DNA of 28,103 bases from positions 1-28,103 of the forward strand of contig JBBRMF010000040.1 in assembly GCA_038230975.1 (NCBI GenBank). Direction: 5' to 3'. This document shows, in pieces, positions 8,761 through 16,095 of the stretch; the stretch's first letter is position 1, and each line of letters starts with the position of its first letter. Under the pieces are notes generated by a model. That model made no database searches and was not told the DNA's origin. It saw nothing but the letters and a program-made list of their open reading frames with translations. The position numbers were made by a program, and so were the translations under genes. The stretch comes from JANXVV01 sp038230975 (GTDB lineage: Bacteria; Planctomycetota; Phycisphaerae; Tepidisphaerales; Tepidisphaeraceae).

Positions 8761-8789
8761 TTTACTTGTGCCAGGAGAATGCGTATATT
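8761..8789 (+). promoter_or_regulatory. sigma-70-type promoter ending at the start codon (leaderless)
   Basis: TTTACT (8761-8766) and TATATT (8784-8789) are separated by 17 bp, the optimal spacing. The -10 ends six bases before ATG 8796, so transcription would begin at about the A of the start codon. An AGGAG at 8773-8777 is 18 nt from the ATG, too far to serve as its ribosome-binding site, and would not be transcribed. Confidence 0.5.
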
Positions 8790-8795
8790 GTAGAC

Positions 8796-10430
8796 ATGGA
8801 AACCGCGCCATCGCCCACCACGCAGGCAATAGACGTGAGTAATGAGCAGGAACTGCACATTCTAACTGAGATCGGTCAGATCCTGTCGTCGACGCTCGAA
8901 CTCCGCGATGCATTCGCAAAAACGATGCAAATCATTTCAGACAAGCTGAATATGCGTCGAGGTGCGCTTGTTTTACTCGACGAATCCACCGGGCGACTGC
9001 GCACGGAAGCAGCGGTGGGGATGACCCAGGAAGAAATCGAACGAGGGCGATACGCGCTTGGAGAAGGCGTCACCGGAAATGTGGTTGCTACCGGAAGGGC
9101 CCGAATCATCCCCGATGTGCGAACCGAGCCGGATTTTTTGAATCGGACCGGGAGATTAAGTCCGACCGCAACGGATACCGCCATCTCTTTTTTTTGTGTT
9201 CCGATCAAAATTCATGGCCGCACAGCGGGGGCGCTTTCCATCGATAAGGCATTTGTCAGCACCGAGCAACTGACGAATGATCATCGCTTTCTGGATATTA
9301 TCACCGCATTTCTCGGTCAGGCGATTCAAATCAATCGGATGGTGATGCGTCAGAAGGAAGAACTGCTCGAGGAAAATGCGCAACTGCGTTCGCAGGTGCG
9401 CGATCGTTATCGGTTTGAAAATATCATCGGTGATTCGCCGGCAATGCACGAAGTGTTTGCGACGGTCGGTCAAGTGGCCAACAGTCGCGCGACCGTTTTA
9501 CTGCTCGGAGAAACCGGCACGGGCAAAGAGATGATCGCCAAGGCGATTCACTACAACAGTCCGCGAAAAGACAAGGCATTTATCCGCGTAAATTGCGGCG
9601 CGCTGACGGGCACGTTGCTGGAATCGGAATTATTTGGGCATGTCAAAGGGTCATTCACGGGTGCGATCAGAGATAAGATTGGCCGATTCGAAGCTGCGGA
9701 CGGTGGGTCGATTTTTCTCGATGAAATCGGCACCATGGAACCGGTGTTGCAAGTCAAGCTGCTTCGCGTGTTGCAGGAACGCGAATTAGAACGTGTGGGT
9801 GACACGGCCACTTTGAAAGTGGATGTACGCGTGATCGCCGCGACGAATGTCGACTTGCAGGAGGAAGTTGCCAAATCCAACTTCCGGGAAGATTTATTCT
9901 ATCGCCTGAATGTGGTGAACATTTATCTTCCACCTTTGCGAAATCGCCGTGAAGATATTCCGCGATTGATCGATTATTTCCTCGATAAATACAATTCTGT
10001 GAACGATCGGCGGCTGCGGCGAATCAGCCGGGAGATGCTGAACATCATGCTGCGGTATCCATGGCCCGGGAACGTGCGTGAGTTGGAAAATTCGATTGAG
10101 CGCGCGGTGGTGTTAAGCAACGGGGAAGATTTTACGGAAGATTTGTTGCCGTTGAGCGTCCGCATGTTTGCGGCCCAGCGCCGGACCAATCATGCCAGTG
10201 AATCGATTGAGACCCTCGCGCGACGATTGGCGGATCAGGCGATTATTGACTACGAACTGCGCGAGGGCGAAATTTATCAGTTGGTCATTGATCAGATCGA
10301 GCGCGCCCTGCTGGATCGGGCATTAGCCAAGTGCGATGGTGTTAAAACCAAAGCCGCCGATTTTCTCGGGATTAATCGCAACACGCTCAATAAGAAGGTG
10401 AAAGAATTGGGGATTGAGTCTGGCGATTAG
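8796..10430 (+). CDS. sigma-54-dependent transcriptional activator, GAF-AAA+-Fis (NifA/FhlA-like)
   Basis: The 544-residue regulator has an N-terminal GAF domain (about 20-180), a coiled-coil linker (about 184-204), an AAA+ sigma-54-activating ATPase (about 207-445) and a Fis-type helix-turn-helix (about 505-540; 'KTKAADFLGINRNTLNKKV'). Walker A is GETGTGKE at 238-245. Walker B is GGSIFLDEIG at 303-312. The sigma-54 contact loop reads GSFTGA at 285-290 instead of the usual GAFTGA. It uses ATP to open RNA polymerase-sigma-54 complexes at distant promoters; the GAF domain probably senses a small molecule. There is no receiver domain, so it is not a classical response regulator. ATG 8796 was chosen because the GAF domain follows at normal distance and the promoter lies just before it; the longer frame to 8604 adds 64 unrelated residues. 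Target genes are unknown. Confidence 0.92.
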   Translation: METAPSPTTQAIDVSNEQELHILTEIGQILSSTLELRDAFAKTMQIISDKLNMRRGALVLLDESTGRLRTEAAVGMTQEEIERGRYALGEGVTGNVVATGRARIIPDVRTEPDFLNRTGRLSPTATDTAISFFCVPIKIHGRTAGALSIDKAFVSTEQLTNDHRFLDIITAFLGQAIQINRMVMRQKEELLEENAQLRSQVRDRYRFENIIGDSPAMHEVFATVGQVANSRATVLLLGETGTGKEMIAKAIHYNSPRKDKAFIRVNCGALTGTLLESELFGHVKGSFTGAIRDKIGRFEAADGGSIFLDEIGTMEPVLQVKLLRVLQERELERVGDTATLKVDVRVIAATNVDLQEEVAKSNFREDLFYRLNVVNIYLPPLRNRREDIPRLIDYFLDKYNSVNDRRLRRISREMLNIMLRYPWPGNVRELENSIERAVVLSNGEDFTEDLLPLSVRMFAAQRRTNHASESIETLARRLADQAIIDYELREGEIYQLVIDQIERALLDRALAKCDGVKTKAADFLGINRNTLNKKVKELGIESGD

Positions 10431-10449
10431 GCGAAATCAACGACATTGA

Positions 10450-10455
10450 TATAAT
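10450..10455 (+). promoter_or_regulatory. consensus -10 element before the nucleotidyltransferase gene
   Basis: A perfect TATAAT lies 19 bp before ATG 10475, in the 44-bp gap after the sigma-54 activator gene. No good -35 is seen 16-18 bp upstream; the 17-bp position reads TTAGGC. AAGAG at 10461-10465 is a possible ribosome-binding site. It suggests that the nucleotidyltransferase gene has its own promoter. Confidence 0.4.
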
Positions 10456-10474
10456 ACCCGAAGAGTGATGTACG

Positions 10475-11044
10475 ATGCTTACTACGCTATCAGAACGTCG
10501 CAGGCTTCGTCGCCAATTTGGGATTGGGATGCCGGGAGATAACAATCACATTTTGAAAATTGCCCGGCAGCTCTGCAAGCAGATCGATGCACCGGTGCTG
10601 GGGGGGATCGCCGTCAATCTTCACGGCGCGGTCCGAACCACGACTGATCTTGATTTCTATACGCCGGATCGAAGTCATACTCACGTACAACTCACTACCG
10701 CCGGCGCGCACTGGGACGCCAAGCGGCGAGAATTTGTTCTTGAGGGCGTGCGCATTCATACCGTCACGCCTGAGGATGCCAGGCACACTGTCCAGAAGAC
10801 TTCGATGATCGACGATGTTCGCGTCGTCAGTCTTAAGGATTTGCTGGCCATCAAATTGATTTGCGGTTTGAACAATACCGGTCGCGCGAAGGATATCGGG
10901 GATGTCGAAAGCTTGATTCGCGTAGTGCCGCTCGATAAGCGATTCGCGGGCAAACTTCCAAAAGAACTTCGAACGCCGTTCAAAAAGATCGTTGACGGCG
11001 TTCGGTTCTATGAGCGCGCCACAAAAGATGGCCCTCGGTTTTAA
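10475..11044 (+). CDS. solitary nucleotidyltransferase-fold protein (MNT/AbiEii-like)
   Basis: The 189-residue product carries the nucleotidyltransferase core: VLGGIAVNLHGAVRTTTDLD (residues 41-60) with the GG nucleotide-binding turn at 43-44 and the metal-binding D-L-D at 58-60. A later 'SLKDLLAIKLICGL' helix is followed by a 'GRAKDIGDVESLI' segment, typical of small AbiEii/MNT-like proteins. Relatives act as toxins or antitoxins that transfer nucleotides to tRNA or protein, or are uncharacterised. No partner gene is visible: the left neighbour is the sigma-54 activator gene and the right neighbour is ffh. Start 10475 follows a weak AAGAG; an in-frame ATG at 10529 is also possible and would still keep the active site. 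Function is inferred from fold motifs only. Confidence 0.75.
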   Translation: MLTTLSERRRLRRQFGIGMPGDNNHILKIARQLCKQIDAPVLGGIAVNLHGAVRTTTDLDFYTPDRSHTHVQLTTAGAHWDAKRREFVLEGVRIHTVTPEDARHTVQKTSMIDDVRVVSLKDLLAIKLICGLNNTGRAKDIGDVESLIRVVPLDKRFAGKLPKELRTPFKKIVDGVRFYERATKDGPRF

Positions 11045-11055
11045 CGGAATTGGAT

Positions 11056-11084
11056 TTGGGAACTATTCCGCGCTCGTCTATCAT
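11056..11084 (+). promoter_or_regulatory. promoter ending just before the ffh start codon (leaderless)
   Basis: TTGGGA (11056-11061) and TATCAT (11079-11084) have an exact 17-bp spacer. The -10 ends eight bases before ATG 11093, so the transcript would start at or within a base or two of the start codon. No Shine-Dalgarno sequence is present upstream of the ATG, which agrees with a leaderless message. Confidence 0.45.
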
Positions 11085-11092
11085 ATCGCAAT

Positions 11093-12562
11093 ATGCTCGA
11101 CGCACTTACCGATAAATTCACCGGCGTGTTCCGCACCCTTTCAGGTCGGGGCCGAATCAGCGAAGAAAACATCCGCGAATCCATGCGCGAAGTCCGCACG
11201 GCTTTGCTGGAAGCGGACGTCAATTTCAAAGTCGTCAAAGACTTCACCGAGTCGGTCGTTGAAAAAGCGATCGGGCAGGAAGTCATAAAGACGCTCCATC
11301 CCGGTGAAGTGATGGTCAAGATCGTTTATGACGAGCTTGTCAATCTGATGGGGCCGGTGGATACGCGAATCTATTTCGTGCAACCCGGGCCGACAGTCAT
11401 CATGATGGCCGGCTTGCAGGGTGCGGGCAAAACCACCACTTGCGGCAAACTTGCGAAGTACCTCGTGGCCAAAGGGCATCACCCGATGCTGGCGGCAGCC
11501 GACTTGCAGCGCCCGGCCGCCGTTGAGCAATTGCGCGTGGTCGGTGAACAGGTCGGTGTGCCGGTGTATACCGACCCATCGAAAATTGCGTCGCACGGTC
11601 ACGTGGCCAAGGGTGCCGCCGTTGCCGTCTGTCGGGCGGCTATCGCTCAGGCGAAGGCAACCGGTAAAGACGTTGTCATTCTCGATACCGCCGGTCGATT
11701 GCATATCGATGAAGAGTTGATGGGCGAGTTGAAGGAAGTGAACACAACGATCAAGCCGCACCAGGTTTTTCTGGTGCTTGATTCGATGAGCGGGCAGGAT
11801 GCAGTCAACAGTGCCAAAGCATTCAACGAGCAACTTGAACTTGATGGCCTGATCCTCACCAAGTTTGACTCCGACACGCGCGGCGGAGCTTTGCTCAGCG
11901 CGAAAATGATCACCGGCAAGCCCGTCAAATTCCTGGGTGTCGGTGAAAAATTTGATGCACTCGAAGAGTTCCGCCCCGAAGGCATGGCCCAGCGCATCCT
12001 CGGCATGGGCGATATCCTGCAACTTGTCGAAACCGCCCAGCAGAATTTCGACGTGGAGGAAACACAAAAACTCCAGGAAAAAATGGAGAAGGGCCAGTTC
12101 ACGCTGGACGATTTCATGGCTCAGATGAGCCAGGTGAAAAAGCTCGGCCCGATGAGCAAAGTGATGGGCATGATCCCCGGCATGTCGCAGATGACCAAGC
12201 AGATGAACATGGGCGAAGGCGATGTCGAGAAACAGATGGGCCATATGCGGGCCATCTACGATTCGATGAGTAAAAATGAACGCAAGAAGCCTGACCTGCT
12301 GGATGCCGCCCGCCGCCGTCGAATTGCCCGCGGGGCCGGGGTGGGTTTGAACGAAGTCGGTCAGTTCATGAAGCAGTTCGAGATGAGCCGCGACATGATG
12401 CGCGCGGTGGGTTCGATGGGAATGATGGGGAAAATGAAGCTGATGAAAGCAATGATGAGTGGCAATCTCTCCGGCCTTGGCATGCCGGGCGGACCGATGA
12501 TCAAGACGAAAAAGAGCGGGTTTATGGAGAAGAAGGATCGGAATAAGAAAAAGAAGCGATGA
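11093..12562 (+). CDS. ffh: signal recognition particle protein (SRP54 homologue)
   Basis: This GTPase binds signal peptides on nascent membrane proteins together with 4.5S/SRP RNA and delivers ribosomes to FtsY at the membrane. The 489-residue product has the N domain (about 1-90) and the G domain with GLQGAGKTT (107-115), DTAGR (198-202) and TKFD (256-259). The M domain (about 300-475) is methionine-rich, with the RNA-binding block RRRRIARGAG (407-416). It ends in a lysine-rich tail. Length and motifs are normal. The usual downstream partner rpsP is absent; instead a small hypothetical gene overlaps its stop by four bases (ATGA). A long open frame on the opposite strand (11141-12703) is a by-product of codon bias. 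Confidence 0.97.
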   Translation: MLDALTDKFTGVFRTLSGRGRISEENIRESMREVRTALLEADVNFKVVKDFTESVVEKAIGQEVIKTLHPGEVMVKIVYDELVNLMGPVDTRIYFVQPGPTVIMMAGLQGAGKTTTCGKLAKYLVAKGHHPMLAAADLQRPAAVEQLRVVGEQVGVPVYTDPSKIASHGHVAKGAAVAVCRAAIAQAKATGKDVVILDTAGRLHIDEELMGELKEVNTTIKPHQVFLVLDSMSGQDAVNSAKAFNEQLELDGLILTKFDSDTRGGALLSAKMITGKPVKFLGVGEKFDALEEFRPEGMAQRILGMGDILQLVETAQQNFDVEETQKLQEKMEKGQFTLDDFMAQMSQVKKLGPMSKVMGMIPGMSQMTKQMNMGEGDVEKQMGHMRAIYDSMSKNERKKPDLLDAARRRRIARGAGVGLNEVGQFMKQFEMSRDMMRAVGSMGMMGKMKLMKAMMSGNLSGLGMPGGPMIKTKKSGFMEKKDRNKKKKR

Positions 12563-12957
12563 TGTCTGAGGAAACTGATCAACATCAAGGTTTAGAGACT
12601 TGGGATGCGCTATTTGAACAGGCGGCGCGTCAAGGCCTTTCGTCGCCGATAACCGTTGTAAAATTCCATGAGTCGTGTGGGAATCGTCGAAAAGATGAAG
12701 CATTCAAAAAAACGAAGATTCATTCCCGTAGGCTCTTCAATGAAGCCATCGAACGCGCAATCGTTGGCGAATCGGCAACTTTTTTTCGTAAATTCATAAC
12801 CCAATCTCAAGCACAAAATGCCTTTGCCAGTCGTGTTACATCGTGCGACGTGGCAAGCCCTCAAGAACTACATGCAATATTGAAATCGCTTCCTGGAGAT
12901 GCGCTCGATTGGCGTATTGCGGGATCAATCGCGTTTGTAACGCTCTGGTGGGAATGA
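12559..12957 (+). CDS. small hypothetical protein coupled to ffh
   Basis: No family is recognised in this 132-residue product. It is soluble, with no signal peptide or membrane segment, mildly basic in the middle ('NRRKDEAFKKTKIHSRRLF', residues ~43-61), and ends in VTLWWE. Its ATG overlaps the ffh stop codon as ATGA, with a second ATG three bases on. The arrangement suggests translation by ribosomes finishing ffh. Codon third positions are less GC-rich than in ffh and recX, hinting at a recently acquired or weakly expressed gene. It could still be a spurious open frame; the coupling, length and lack of any competing frame favour a real gene. Confidence 0.5.
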   Translation: MMSEETDQHQGLETWDALFEQAARQGLSSPITVVKFHESCGNRRKDEAFKKTKIHSRRLFNEAIERAIVGESATFFRKFITQSQAQNAFASRVTSCDVASPQELHAILKSLPGDALDWRIAGSIAFVTLWWE

Positions 12958-13003
12958 CGTCCTCGCCGTACAAACAATCGGCTTGTGATTCCATCTGACG
13001 AAT

Positions 13004-13633
13004 ATGCCCATCATCACTAAAATCTCCGAACAGAAAAAGCGCGAAAACCGCCGGAATGTTTTCCTTGATGGCTCGTTCGCGTTCGGCGTCAACCTCAATG
13101 TCGTCGCCCGATTTCGACTTCGGGAAGGGTTGGAACTTTCGCTCGAACAGGTTGCGGAAATCGAAGCGGGGGAAGTGCGGCAGGAGTGCTTCGACAAGGG
13201 TTTGGAATATCTCAGCTCCCGCTTGCACAGTCGATCGGAACTACAGCGAAAATTGAACCGACGCGAGTACGGCGAAGCGGTGATCACCTACGTTCTGAAT
13301 GAATTGACGCGATTGGGTTACGTCGACGATGCGCGATTTGCCAAGGCCAAGGCGATGAGCTCCGCCGAGCGTAAACACCACGGCAAACGGCGGGCGTTCA
13401 TGGAATTGCGCAGAGCGGGGGTCAGTAATGAAGTGGCGGGGGTTGCTCTGAAAGAGGTGTATGAAACGAGTGATAGCGTAGCCGTCGCGCGTGAGTTGGC
13501 ATTGAAACAGGCCCCGCGACTTCGGAAATTGGAACCGCTCGCGGCGAAACGTCGATTGATCGGAATGCTGCAACGGCGGGGGTTTGATTATGTTGATATC
13601 AAACCCGCGGTGGATGAAGTGCTGGGGAAATAA
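13004..13633 (+). CDS. recX: regulatory protein RecX
   Basis: RecX binds RecA filaments and modulates their recombinase and coprotease activity. The 209-residue product has the RecX three-helix repeats: 'LEYLSSRLHSRSELQRKL' near residues 67-84, 'VLNELTRLGYVDDARFAKA' near 96-114, then 'MELRRAGVSNEVAGVALKEV' and the C-terminal 'KRRLIGMLQRRGFDYVDIKPAVDEV'-type repeat (key residues R-L-GF-Y-I). The N-terminal ~55 residues (a beta-strand pattern around 'RRNVFLDGSFAFGVNLNVV') also fit the family. ATG 13004 is the first in frame and gives the normal length. recA is not in the window. The gene ends 9 bp before the inverted repeat at 13643-13685. Confidence 0.88.
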   Translation: MPIITKISEQKKRENRRNVFLDGSFAFGVNLNVVARFRLREGLELSLEQVAEIEAGEVRQECFDKGLEYLSSRLHSRSELQRKLNRREYGEAVITYVLNELTRLGYVDDARFAKAKAMSSAERKHHGKRRAFMELRRAGVSNEVAGVALKEVYETSDSVAVARELALKQAPRLRKLEPLAAKRRLIGMLQRRGFDYVDIKPAVDEVLGK

Positions 13634-13642
13634 CTATTATAC

Positions 13643-13685
13643 TTCAAGCCGGAAGCGGAAGCCGTAGGCGACGCACCGGCTTGAA
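13643..13685. repeat. palindromic element R1 between convergent genes
   Basis: TTCAAGCCGG (13643-13652) and CCGGCTTGAA (13676-13685) form a perfect 10-bp inverted repeat around a 23-base GC-rich loop with GGAAGCGG and GGCGACGC blocks. It fills most of the 61-bp gap between recX and the convergent gene ending at 13695. That position would suit a bidirectional terminator. The pattern resembles dispersed 'aagccgg...ccggctt' elements of planctomycete genomes as I remember them; no copies can be counted here. Confidence 0.7.
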
Positions 13686-13694
13686 AATCACTTG

Positions 13695-14429
13695 TCATTC
13701 TTCCGGAACTTTGTTTACGACGAGGTCATCAAACTCAATCGGTGTCGATGCATACGGTGATCCCCATGCCGAAGGGCGGCCTTTGGGGGGTTCTTCGGTT
13801 TCGGCGAAGGTGGCCATCCAGTCTTTCGGCTCTTCCTTTCCCTGTTCCCAGGCTTTGGCTTCGACCGAATATTTGCCGTCGGCAACTTTTCGGACTTGCA
13901 GGCGCAGGGTGGTCCAACTGCCGGATTTCCAGGTGAAAGGGGCGGTTGCTTTGACTTCTTCGCCTTTGAGGATTTGCAGTTGATGGGTGGATGGCATGAT
14001 CCAGGCTTTGTAGCCGTTGGTGTCGGCTAAACCCACGCCGAATTCCGGGGTGCGTTTGCCGGTGGCGGTGCTGAAGATGCGGGCGGAGACGCCGAGAACA
14101 GTTTGGCCATCGGGTCCGAATAGGAAACCGTAACCGTCGATGGGGTCGCCGGGGACTTCGAGCACTTTGTTGCCGGCGACGGTTTTGACGGTGAAGGTAC
14201 CGCCGAGGACCACGATGTCGGATGGGGGATCACCTTCCGGGGTTTTCTCGAAATCGTTGGAGTAGAGGGGCGTTTTTTCGGGCGGAGTTTCTGCGGCTGA
14301 CAAAGAGGGATTAACCACAGAGAACACAGAGGACACAGAGAATGCAAAGAACAGAATACAAAGAAATACGTTCCAATTTTCTTTTTTCTCTCTGTGTTCT
14401 CTGTGGTTCAAATTATTCTTCTTTTCCAT
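13695..14429 (-). CDS. secreted laminin-G/concanavalin-like protein with repeat-derived signal peptide
   Basis: The 244-residue product starts with a basic stretch (residues 1-20, MEKKNNLNHREHREKKENWN). A hydrophobic core follows (22-39, FLCILFFAFSVSSVFSVV), then a probable cleavage site in LSAAE (43-47). The mature part begins 'PLYSNDFEKTPEGDPPSDIVVLGGTF' (key DFE...GGTF) and contains 'WTTLRLQVRKVADGKYSVEAKAW' and 'EFDDLVV' near the end. These features resemble DUF1080/laminin-G-like jelly-roll domains used to bind or cleave carbohydrates in planctomycetes. No catalytic residues can be assigned. The start lies 7 nt after the stop of the upstream PQQ-like gene, with AGTGAG as a weak ribosome-binding site, so the two are probably translated together. 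The inverted repeat at 14313-14408 encodes residues 8-14 and 33-39. Confidence 0.75.
   Translation of the reverse strand: MEKKNNLNHREHREKKENWNVFLCILFFAFSVSSVFSVVNPSLSAAETPPEKTPLYSNDFEKTPEGDPPSDIVVLGGTFTVKTVAGNKVLEVPGDPIDGYGFLFGPDGQTVLGVSARIFSTATGKRTPEFGVGLADTNGYKAWIMPSTHQLQILKGEEVKATAPFTWKSGSWTTLRLQVRKVADGKYSVEAKAWEQGKEEPKDWMATFAETEEPPKGRPSAWGSPYASTPIEFDDLVVNKVPEE
14313..14408. repeat. palindromic element R2 inside the signal-peptide coding region
   Basis: AACCACAGAGAACACAGAG (14313-14331) is the exact reverse complement of 14390-14408 (19 bp), around a 58-base spacer. The left arm continues as short ACACAGAG(G/A) units to about 14342. The element lies entirely within the coding region starting at 14429: the first-read arm encodes NHREHRE, the second encodes the end of the hydrophobic core (SVFSVV). 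It resembles the 'NHREHRE...' dispersed element I recall from several environmental phyla; copy number cannot be tested here. Confidence 0.8.
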
Positions 14430-14436
14430 GAGGTTC

Positions 14437-15933
14437 TCACTTGGCTGGAATTGCATATAAATATTTATCGGTTTCGATGTACATCACGCCGTTGGCGATC
14501 AGGGGGGAGGAATAGACGATGCCGTCGAAGCTGACGGTGGCGATTACCTTTTTCTCTTTTCCCGTGGCGAGGATCGTGAGGATACCGGCTTCGCTGCCGA
14601 TATAAACATGGCCGTCGGCCGCCAGCGTGGAACCCCAGGTGGCGCCTTCGGTATCGTGCGTCCAGTAGGGCTGGCCGGTGTCGGCGTCAACGCAGTGGAC
14701 GATGCCGCCGAAATCGGCGACGTAAACCAAGCCATCCAATACAGACGCGGTTGACATCGAGCGATTGATGGCTTCGTAGACCCAGATCTTTCCGGTCGTG
14801 GTGATATCGCCTGATTTGGTGGCGTCGATACAAGTCAGCGCGCCGGCCCCGTTGCCATTCTCAGGATCCTGACCGGTGGCAACATAGACGCGATTGTTGA
14901 AGAATACGGGGGTTGCGGTGATGGCACTTGGGCCTTTATCAGTGCCGTATTTCAATGGCTTGCCATCTTTAAAATGGCGGCTTGGTGGGTTGCAATCGCA
15001 TCGCCAAATTTCTTTGAGCACACCATCGACGGGGGCAGGATCAAAGGCATAGCAGTAACCGTCACCTCCACCGAAAATCACCATGTCTTTATCGTTCACT
15101 TTGCCGGCAGCCGGGCTGGACCAGTTGCATTTGAAGATCCGCGAGCAGATGCCGGATTTTTCTTCACCGAGCAGTTTGCCCGTTTTTTTGTCGAGGCAGA
15201 TCAAGGCGGGGGCGTTGGGATTAGGGACGTGCTTTTGAGTCCAGTCGACGCCGTTGGAAGTGGTGATGTACAAGCGGTCGCCGATGACCAGGATTGAACT
15301 GCTGGTCATCTGGTGGGGGAATACGCCCAGCTCATCGCGCATATCGTAACGCCAGACGATGTCGGCATCGGCTGGGCCGACCTCACCGCCGACGTACTTT
15401 GCTTCATCGACGAAGGGTCCTTCATTTTTCTTGGCCAATCCATCGGTGGTCAGACAGAGTACTTCGCAGCGATTGGTGACGATGTAAAGTCGATCGGCGT
15501 CGACAGTGGGGGAGGAACAGAGTCCGATATTTTCCGCATCGCTCACTTTGCCGGCGGTGAGTTTGGGAATGGTGAGTTGCCAGAGGAATTTTCCGGTAGG
15601 CTCATCAAGGCACATGAGCACACCGAAATCTCCCGCGCGGTCTTTGTTTCGCGGCGAATCGTTGTTCGTACCCAGGAAGATCTTCCGCCCGGCGACGGTC
15701 GGGTTCCCGAAGCTTTGGCCACCGATTTTGGTGACCCATTTCACGTTTTTTATTGTGGCAGGATCGATCTCGTCTTTACCCTCTTTCGGTTTCCCCGGGT
15801 CAAAAGTGGCCGGAGATCCCTTTTCGGTTGAGACCATGTTCCGTGTGTTATCATACCCCCATTGTGGCCAATCTGCGCCAAACCCCGGGGCCGCGAGCAG
15901 GACGACTAAAAGACACCAGGCGATTCGTTTCAT
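14437..15933 (-). CDS. secreted PQQ-like beta-propeller protein
   Basis: The 498-residue exported protein has a signal peptide (residues 1-19, MKRIAWCLLVVLLAAPGFG) followed at once by the family start ADWPQWGYDNTRN. Blades repeat the pattern LYV/VYI...D..TGK..W, for example 'LMCLDEPTGKFLWQL', 'LICLDKKTGKLLG' and 'VHCVDADTGQPYWTH'. The family is named after quinoprotein dehydrogenases, but many members are structural propellers with no shown PQQ binding, so enzyme activity is unproven. Ten cysteines, including 'EIWRCDCNP', are more than in the two relatives at 16096 and 20696. TAGGAA about 9 nt before the ATG is a fair ribosome-binding site. The gene is divergent from the 16096 PQQ-like gene, with 162 bp between, and is followed by the coupled laminin-G-like gene. 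Confidence 0.85.
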   Translation of the reverse strand: MKRIAWCLLVVLLAAPGFGADWPQWGYDNTRNMVSTEKGSPATFDPGKPKEGKDEIDPATIKNVKWVTKIGGQSFGNPTVAGRKIFLGTNNDSPRNKDRAGDFGVLMCLDEPTGKFLWQLTIPKLTAGKVSDAENIGLCSSPTVDADRLYIVTNRCEVLCLTTDGLAKKNEGPFVDEAKYVGGEVGPADADIVWRYDMRDELGVFPHQMTSSSILVIGDRLYITTSNGVDWTQKHVPNPNAPALICLDKKTGKLLGEEKSGICSRIFKCNWSSPAAGKVNDKDMVIFGGGDGYCYAFDPAPVDGVLKEIWRCDCNPPSRHFKDGKPLKYGTDKGPSAITATPVFFNNRVYVATGQDPENGNGAGALTCIDATKSGDITTTGKIWVYEAINRSMSTASVLDGLVYVADFGGIVHCVDADTGQPYWTHDTEGATWGSTLAADGHVYIGSEAGILTILATGKEKKVIATVSFDGIVYSSPLIANGVMYIETDKYLYAIPAK

Positions 15934-16095
15934 AAATCCATTCCTACCAGATCAACCCTACGCTGTCTTGTGACTATACACTTTGTCCGAATTCAGTGAT
16001 CCGTTGTCAGTTGCAAAAAAGGCCGACAGCGTTTTCAATTCTCTACGTCGGAGCAGAACGGAACACAGGTTACGGACGGCTGACCAAGGAAGCAC

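Noticed and set aside
8604..8795. 64-residue N-terminal extension of the sigma-54 activator
   Set aside because: The residues are unlike the family, and the likely promoter lies inside this stretch just before ATG 8796.
11141..12703. 520-residue open frame on the minus strand opposite ffh
   Set aside because: It is exactly opposite a clear ffh. Its product is histidine/leucine-rich with no domain, as expected from the reverse frame of a biased gene.
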